Of a stretch of 64,000 bases of DNA, positions 58,811 to 64,000 are shown in pieces. The position numbers and the translations under genes were made by a program. How positions within the stretch are numbered: the first letter of the stretch is position 1; every line of letters starts with the position of its first letter. The stretch is from Variovorax gossypii (lineage in GTDB: Bacteria; Pseudomonadota; Gammaproteobacteria; Burkholderiales; Burkholderiaceae_C): contig NZ_RXOE01000003.1 in NCBI RefSeq assembly GCF_003965815.1, positions 342,941-406,940 on the forward strand. The letters are read 5' to 3'. The notes under the pieces were generated by a model that was not told where the DNA came from, made no database searches, and saw only the letters and a list, made by a program, of their open reading frames with translations.

Positions 58811-61198
58811 CTAGTCGTAATTTGTGAAGCGGCTTGGTTCCTCGGTCTGCGTGTTCAGCGGCTTGTAGCCCTGGATGTTCTGCAGCAGCGTGCTCGTCGG
58901 GTTCGAGCCGATGTTGCCGAAGCCGTTGAACTGGATCTGGAACATCAGCCGGGTGTCGGGCGAGGTCCGGCCCGAGACGAGGCGCTCGAGCACGACGCGG
59001 CCCACCCAGCAGCAGGCGTTGTATTCGGCGCCGATCAGGCTGTCCGACATCGCGCGGTCGTGCAGGCTGTAGCTCAGCCGGCCCACTGCATACCAGCGGC
59101 CCGGGTCGCCGGGTTTTCTTTCGCCGAAGAGCCCTCTGGTCAGCTCGCTCAGCGGCCACTGCCAGTTGAAGTCCACCGTCTTCGTGCCGTCGTTCGCGGT
59201 GGTGCTGCTGTCGGCCTGGTAGCGGAAGGCGGCGGTGAGGGTGTGATACGGCGCCGGCGTGTAGCGCAGCGTGAGCGCGTCGCGCGTGCTCTTGCCGGTG
59301 TCCATGTTGTACTGGGCCAGGCCGTCGATGCTCCACTTGGGATTCCAGTGCACCTGGCCGCCCAGGATGAAGTCGCCCGAGCGGTCGGTCACCGCGGTGC
59401 CGCCCGGCAGCGTGACGTTCTGGTCGCTGAAGCGGAAGCGCTGCGCGATGCCGAAGCGCGCCGACTCGGCGCCGGTGACGGGGTCGATCAGGCGCGTGGT
59501 CACGCCGGTGGTCAGCGTGTTGGTGTCCGAGATGCGGTCGTTGCCCGAGAACGCGTTCTCGGTGTAAAGCGTGGCGAAGCTGATGTCGTTGGCGGCCGTG
59601 TCGTACACCGGCAGCTGGCTCTGGTCGCGGTAGGGCGTGCGCACGTAGAAGGCGCGCGGCTCCAGCGTCTGGCGCCATGCGCTGCCGAACAGGCTGGTGT
59701 CGCGCTCGAACACCAGTCCGCTGTCCAGGCTCACCGTGGGCACGACGCTGCTGATGGAGGTCGCGCCGCTGGCCAGCGGCGAGTCGAGCTGGTAGGAGGC
59801 CGTGTGCAGCAGCAGCTTCGGGATCACGTAGCCGCCCGGCGTGACCCACGGCCGGCTGATCTGCAGGTTGCCCACCATGCGCTCGCCGTTTGGCTGCTTG
59901 ATGCCGTTGAGCGTGGGCGAGTAGGCCGAGTCGATCTCGAAGCGCGAGTAGTCCAGCGTGCCCGACACGTCGAAGCCGTGCAAGTCGTACTTGTTGTAGT
60001 TGGCCGTGATCTGCGGCACGCGGTTGTACGAGGGCGTGATCGGCGAGGCGGCGTACTGCAGCGTCTGGTAGGAGAGGGTGCGCGCCTGCCCGCTCCAGTC
60101 GCCCTTGCTCCAGTTGAGGTCGACCTCGTTCGTGAGCGTGCGCGAGGTGAGCGTGGGCGAGTGCGAGAAGTCGCGCCAGTAGTCGTCATCGCTCACGCGG
60201 TTGATGTTGAACGAGGTGCTCAGCGAATCGAGCCCGAAGGGCTTGGGGTCGAGCTTCTGGTCGTGCTTGGCCCACAGGCCCCAGCGATTGCGGTCGCGCA
60301 GGCTGTCGCTGGGCATCTCGTCGATGCGGATCTGGCCGCTATAGTTCTTCTCCAGGTAGCGGAACTCGGTGCCGACGTTGATGCCGCGGCTGGTCATGAG
60401 CTCGGGGTAGAGCGTGAGGTCGCGGTTGGGCGCGATGTTCCAGTAGTACGGCTGCAGGTACTCGAAGCCGTTGGTGGTGTCGAAGCCGATCACCGGCGGC
60501 AGCAGGCCGCTCTGCCGCGCGTTGCTCAGCGGAAAGGTGACCGACGGAATGGAGGGCGTGGTCACGCCCAGGAAGGTGATCTGCGCGTCGGTGGCGGTCG
60601 CGAGGTTGGTGTCGCTGTCGGTGGTCATCGTGACCGCGCTGAGCATCCAGTCGGGCATCCACCCCGGGCGGTTCTCGCGCAGGCAGGTGGTGTAGGTGAC
60701 GTGCCGGGCCACAGAAACCTTCGGATCGACGAAGTCGATGCGCTCGGCCTCGCCGTGCCCGCCGTTGGCCAGCAGCGTGTAGCGCACATGGTCGAAGAAG
60801 CCCTCGAAGCTCTCGACCTTCAGGCGCAGTTCGGGACCCTCGTACACGTTGCCGGCCTGGTTCAGGTGCACGTTGCCCGTGGCGGTCGCGGTGTCGGCCG
60901 GTGGCCGGTACTCGAGGCGGTCGGCCGTGATGCGCGTGTCGCCGCGCCGCAGCGAGGCATTGCCCTCGACCGTCACTTCGAGGTCGGGGCGTCCGCTGAG
61001 CCGGTCGCCGTCGACGATGCTCGGGCGCGTGCCGCGTTCGGCCGGCGGGATCGTCTCGATCAGCTCGGGCGTGCGGCGCAGCGTGATCGGCGCCTCGGTC
61101 CATGCGTCGTCCTGTGCCGAGGCCGAGTGCGAACGCAGCATCAGCAGCGAAAGCAGCACCATCGGCGGCAGCGGAAAGCCGCGCCAGCGTAGTTTCAT
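58811..61198 (-). CDS. lptD: LptD-like LPS-assembly outer-membrane protein
   Basis: 795 residues. A signal peptide (ending SASA) is followed by the OstA periplasmic domain (VEGNASLRRGDTRITADRLEY) and the large beta-barrel, ending in alternating strands with FQIQFNGFG. LptD inserts LPS into the outer leaflet. Of the usual four cysteines, the pair at about 729-730 (NACCW) and Cys172 are kept, but no N-terminal Cys is seen, so only one inter-domain disulfide can form. It is not next to surA, pdxA or rsmA and may be a second copy. Confidence 0.87.
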   Translation of the reverse strand: MKLRWRGFPLPPMVLLSLLMLRSHSASAQDDAWTEAPITLRRTPELIETIPPAERGTRPSIVDGDRLSGRPDLEVTVEGNASLRRGDTRITADRLEYRPPADTATATGNVHLNQAGNVYEGPELRLKVESFEGFFDHVRYTLLANGGHGEAERIDFVDPKVSVARHVTYTTCLRENRPGWMPDWMLSAVTMTTDSDTNLATATDAQITFLGVTTPSIPSVTFPLSNARQSGLLPPVIGFDTTNGFEYLQPYYWNIAPNRDLTLYPELMTSRGINVGTEFRYLEKNYSGQIRIDEMPSDSLRDRNRWGLWAKHDQKLDPKPFGLDSLSTSFNINRVSDDDYWRDFSHSPTLTSRTLTNEVDLNWSKGDWSGQARTLSYQTLQYAASPITPSYNRVPQITANYNKYDLHGFDVSGTLDYSRFEIDSAYSPTLNGIKQPNGERMVGNLQISRPWVTPGGYVIPKLLLHTASYQLDSPLASGATSISSVVPTVSLDSGLVFERDTSLFGSAWRQTLEPRAFYVRTPYRDQSQLPVYDTAANDISFATLYTENAFSGNDRISDTNTLTTGVTTRLIDPVTGAESARFGIAQRFRFSDQNVTLPGGTAVTDRSGDFILGGQVHWNPKWSIDGLAQYNMDTGKSTRDALTLRYTPAPYHTLTAAFRYQADSSTTANDGTKTVDFNWQWPLSELTRGLFGERKPGDPGRWYAVGRLSYSLHDRAMSDSLIGAEYNACCWVGRVVLERLVSGRTSPDTRLMFQIQFNGFGNIGSNPTSTLLQNIQGYKPLNTQTEEPSRFTNYD

Positions 61199-61235
61199 GT
61201 GAAGAGAAGAATGGTCCGGAAGGAGGCCGGCGCGT

Positions 61236-61925
61236 TCAGGCGTCCTGCCTGGCCTGCGATTCCCATGCGAAGCCGACGCCGTAGACCGAGCGGATCCAGT
61301 CGTGCGCGGCCGAGACGGTGGCCAGCTTCTTCCTGAGGTTCTTGATGTGCGTGTCGACGACGCGCTCGTTGACGTCCAGCGCCTCCGGGAACGCGGCCTC
61401 GAGCAGCTTCGAGCGCGTGAGCACGCGCCCCGGCTCCTGCGAGAGCGCGCGCAGCAGCAGCGATTCGCGGCGCGTCAGCGGCAGGTAGTGCCCGTCGAGG
61501 ATCGCGCAGCCGCGCACCGCGCCGAAGGTGATCGGCATCGAAGGGCGGGCCACGTGTCGCCGCTGCGCGCAGCGGCGCAGCACGGTGTGGATGCGCACCA
61601 CGACTTCTCTTGGCGAGAAGGGCTTGCACACGTAGTCGTCCGCGCCGAGATCGAAGCCGCGCAGCCGGTCGGACTCCTGCGCGCGCGCCGTCAGCATGAT
61701 GATCGGGTGGTCGCTGCGCGCGCGGATCTTCTCCAGGATCTGCAGGCCGCTCACGCGCGGCAGTTCCACGTCGAGCAGGGTCAGCGCGGGCGGCGAAGTC
61801 AGGATGCGGTGCAGCGCGACCGCGCCGTCCTCGATGTGCTCGGCTTCGTGCCCGGCGCGGCGCAACTCGTCCAGCAGCACCGAGGCGGCGTCTTGCCCTT
61901 CCTCCACCAGCAGGATGCGGCTCAT
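61236..61925 (-). CDS. Orphan OmpR/PhoB-family response regulator
   Basis: 229 residues. Receiver domain 1-about 120: acidic pair Glu8-Glu9, phospho-acceptor Asp52 in LLDVELP, Thr79 in IIMLTARA, Lys101 in CKPFSP. The OmpR-type winged helix follows (TRRESLLLRALSQEPGRVLTRSKLLE ... VDTHIKNLRKKL). No histidine kinase is encoded near. It is 4 bp after the NERD gene and 37 bp before lptD, so it is in the same transcription unit, which is unusual. Confidence 0.88.
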   Translation of the reverse strand: MSRILLVEEGQDAASVLLDELRRAGHEAEHIEDGAVALHRILTSPPALTLLDVELPRVSGLQILEKIRARSDHPIIMLTARAQESDRLRGFDLGADDYVCKPFSPREVVVRIHTVLRRCAQRRHVARPSMPITFGAVRGCAILDGHYLPLTRRESLLLRALSQEPGRVLTRSKLLEAAFPEALDVNERVVDTHIKNLRKKLATVSAAHDWIRSVYGVGFAWESQARQDA

Positions 61926-61929
61926 CGCG

Positions 61930-62694
61930 TCATTGCAGCTTCAGTGAACCGGGGTGCGCCTGCCTCACGGGTGCAGGTGCGTGCGTGTTGCGGTCGCGGC
62001 AGTTGCGCATATGGTCGTCCACCGTCAGGTCGCCCTGCAGGTCGGTCAGCAGCTGCAGCGTGCGGTCGATGGCGGCGTTGTCGAGCATGGGGTAGCCCTG
62101 CTCGGTGCGCCCGTTGTTGCGCGCCACGCGCGCGATGTAGGGCAGATCCTGCGGCGTGATGACGACGCTGGGCATCACGCCTTCGAGCTCCACGCCGTCG
62201 AAGGGCAGCAGCACGAAGTACTGCACCCGCAGGTCCGACGGCACCAGGCTGCGCAGGTGCGTGGTCTTGCGGCCGCACTGCCAGGCAGGGTCCTTCACCT
62301 CGCGCGCCAGCGAATGCCCGTGCTGGCGCAGGAACCAGCGCGGCACCGTGTGGGCCGAGGTCTTGCGGTACACCACCGCGTTGCGCCAGCCCTTCACCTC
62401 GAACAGGTACACGCCGGCCTCGCACACCAGCGCGACGTCGAAGCGCGCCGTGGGTACGGCGCTGCCTTCGTACATCGGGATGACGAGGTCGCGCAGCACG
62501 TGCATGCGTCCGAAGGCCGGCTGGAAGGCGGCGGCGAGCTGCTGGATGGCCAGCGTGGTTGCCGTGCTGCTCGCGGATTCGCTTTCAGGGGAGCAGATGC
62601 GGTGCGTGGGCGCGACGGCGTCCGGCTTCTTGTGTCCGTGGCCGGCCAGCGTGAGCACGGGGCGGGTCGGAACTTTGTGCAGGGCAGTGGTCAT
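61930..62694 (-). CDS. NERD-domain protein (nuclease-related)
   Basis: 254 residues. The middle has the NERD core: TARFDVALVCEAGVYLFEVKGWRNAVV, where Asp and the EVK pair form the nuclease-like active site seen in restriction-type folds. Flanking segments are unrecognised; the N-terminal 45 residues are low in structure. NERD proteins are thought to act on DNA or to be part of stress systems, and the activity of this one is unknown. ATG 62694 has an AAGGAG site. Confidence 0.75.
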   Translation of the reverse strand: MTTALHKVPTRPVLTLAGHGHKKPDAVAPTHRICSPESESASSTATTLAIQQLAAAFQPAFGRMHVLRDLVIPMYEGSAVPTARFDVALVCEAGVYLFEVKGWRNAVVYRKTSAHTVPRWFLRQHGHSLAREVKDPAWQCGRKTTHLRSLVPSDLRVQYFVLLPFDGVELEGVMPSVVITPQDLPYIARVARNNGRTEQGYPMLDNAAIDRTLQLLTDLQGDLTVDDHMRNCRDRNTHAPAPVRQAHPGSLKLQ

Positions 62695-62712
62695 GTAGAG
62701 CTCCTTCGAATC

Positions 62713-63786
62713 TCAAGGATTGCGCAACTTTCGGGAGACTTTGTGCAGAAACGGCATTTGCCCAGCTTGTCCGCCTTGCCCGGCCTGCAGGTCCGCCACG
62801 GTGTCGATGGACGCACCGCTTCCGATGCTTCCCATGAGGACGACCCATGCAAGCGCAAGCTCTCCGTTTGCCGCGGCCAGCACGTGCAGGTCGAGCAGCA
62901 GGCCCTGGTAGTCCTCCATGAGCTGTACTTCGGAGATCTCGCCGCGGTCGCGGCGCTGCTTGGAGGACTCGAAGCCCGCTCGCGCATTCACGACGCGCGC
63001 GTATGCGGTGTTGGCGATGTCGCTCTGCATCTGAAGCCGTTGCAGCGCCTCGGCCACCTGCTCGCGCGCCTGCGCGACCGCATGCGCGTAGAGAGGCTTG
63101 CCGGGCACCTCGATGTCCCGTGCCTCCTCTGCCGCGGCGTCGATGGTGCCCGCGGGCATCGCCGACGGATCCGCGTCGTAGAGCGCGGCGGCGAGATTGA
63201 TGTCGTTCCTGTTGGCGAGCACGGCCATCGGCAGCTCGCGCGGCACCTCGGCCGCGAAGCGGGGCAGCGACTTGTCCTGCAGCGCGTCGGCGAGCATCTC
63301 CTGGAGCGCGGCTTCCGACATGCGGCACTGCCTTGCCAGGTAGGCGATGTAGCTCGCGCGCTGGGCCTTCAGCTTCTCGATGGTCGATTGCGCGCCGGCC
63401 TGCCGTTGCGCGAGCTGCTTCGCGAAGTCGTCGTGCGGCAGCGCGCTGCCCTTGATGAGCGAGATCTGCCGCTCGACGGCCGAGCGCGTGTTCTCGAGGT
63501 AGACGAGCTCCAGCGTCTTCACCTTGAGCGCGATGTATGTGGCGGCAATGCCCGCTTCCGCGTTGCCTCCGAGCGATGCGGCCATCAGCTTGTCCATGGC
63601 GGGGTCTTCGAACCCGGCCCACCACGACTGCGTGTCCACGCGGGCCCGGGTGCGTGCCTTGTCGTGGTCGACGAACATGCCCGCGGCGAGCACCGAGGTC
63701 GAGTGGACCATCGCGATGCTCGTGCTGGCGCATGCGATGGCCAGCGCGCCGCACACCGTCGCTGTCAGGATTCTTGAGCGCTTCAC
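62713..63786 (-). CDS. TolC/NodT-like outer-membrane efflux protein, shortened
   Basis: 357 residues from GTG 63786 (GGAGA site upstream). A hydrophobic stretch at 5-30 is the export signal. WWAGFEDPAMDKLMAASLGG is the NodT-type N-terminus, and helix-rich repeats follow, with ELPMAVLANRNDINLAAAL where canonical proteins have ELPxxLLxxRPDI. About 90 residues that normally follow this motif seem to be missing, so the barrel/tunnel may be incomplete. Function uncertain; it heads the NERD/regulator/lptD unit. Confidence 0.65.
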   Translation of the reverse strand: MKRSRILTATVCGALAIACASTSIAMVHSTSVLAAGMFVDHDKARTRARVDTQSWWAGFEDPAMDKLMAASLGGNAEAGIAATYIALKVKTLELVYLENTRSAVERQISLIKGSALPHDDFAKQLAQRQAGAQSTIEKLKAQRASYIAYLARQCRMSEAALQEMLADALQDKSLPRFAAEVPRELPMAVLANRNDINLAAALYDADPSAMPAGTIDAAAEEARDIEVPGKPLYAHAVAQAREQVAEALQRLQMQSDIANTAYARVVNARAGFESSKQRRDRGEISEVQLMEDYQGLLLDLHVLAAANGELALAWVVLMGSIGSGASIDTVADLQAGQGGQAGQMPFLHKVSRKLRNP

Positions 63787-64000
63787 GCCAGGGTCTCCAG
63801 CTTCTTCATGAGCGCATCTTTTCAGGCGATCTGGGAGAAATTTGAAGGGCCGTGCAACAGCCCTGCGCGCGCGTGCGGCACAGGTGTGATGTACGCACAC
63901 AACACTCGGTGCAGCGGAAAGCCGAACCACCAAATTCCTCCCGAATTGGGCGAAACCATGCATGCAGCCGGTCGATACCGAGCGGCCGCATCAGACCTGA
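63787..64000. other. Upstream region of the TolC-like gene
   Basis: 214 bp with no recognisable gene; the short frames lack ribosome sites and domains. It probably holds the promoter of the minus-strand unit that begins at 63786. Confidence 0.4.

Overview
The window is one contiguous piece of a high-GC (by eye well above 60%) Gram-negative chromosome. The mix of gene families points to Burkholderiales, Comamonadaceae, most likely a Variovorax or close relative. The grounds are four orphan TctC/Bug binding proteins, many LysR regulators, a StyA1/StyA2B flavin monooxygenase pair of the kind known from Variovorax paradoxus, an ScfR-controlled methylcitrate operon, and a dispersed repeat that sits between convergent genes. 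No rRNA, tRNA, CRISPR array, transposase or phage gene was seen.

Layout. 50-1578: a MerR regulator divergent from an NAD(P)-binding epimerase-like gene, with a textbook 19-bp-spacer MerR promoter. 2136-10720: a five-gene operon ending in a strong terminator. It encodes a degenerate EAL protein, a small coupled ORF, a secreted curlin/HfaA-like protein, a CsgG/HfaB lipoprotein with an OmpA-like tail, and a 1569-residue secreted repeat protein. Two tandem Crp/Fnr regulators follow (10768-12263). I read this as an amyloid- or holdfast-anchor-like surface system related to curli/HfaABD, and it is the most interesting locus here. 12318-18635: an AraC regulator divergent from an SDR, StyA1, StyA2B (natural monooxygenase-reductase fusion) and a dienelactone hydrolase-SnoaL fusion, probably for indole or a similar aromatic. 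18660-22278: LysR, Bug protein, amidase. 22288-30141: ScfR regulator divergent from thioesterase-prpC-acnD-prpF-prpB (propionate, methylcitrate cycle). 30193-32834: a loose group of small accessory genes including an Arr rifamycin ADP-ribosyltransferase. 32900-38896: a sugar-diacid (galactarate/glucarate-type) operon with its LysR. 38923-41588: UspA, a FlxA-like protein, MarR, Bug protein. 41712-46625: a D-tartrate dehydratase-type operon with LysR.

46739-58651 holds a Nac-type LysR gene and three transcription units: aminotransferase/RraA aldolase; biotin carrier, biotin carboxylase, PxpB, PxpC, second carrier, PxpA; and SDR plus a polar amino-acid ABC transporter. Each unit is preceded by the same composite promoter: an ATA-N9-TAT site, then exactly 16 bp to a CGTCTT(T)GGC block that contains the -35, then a TACnnT -10. 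This is a small self-contained regulon visible in the sequence. The carboxylase genes together look like a urea carboxylase split into separate proteins.

58811-63786 is a minus-strand four-gene unit: truncated TolC-like protein, NERD-domain protein, orphan OmpR-type response regulator and an LptD outside its usual surA-pdxA context. Three copies of a roughly 100-bp repeat (41596, 46639, 58714) each lie between convergent genes, probably as bidirectional terminators.
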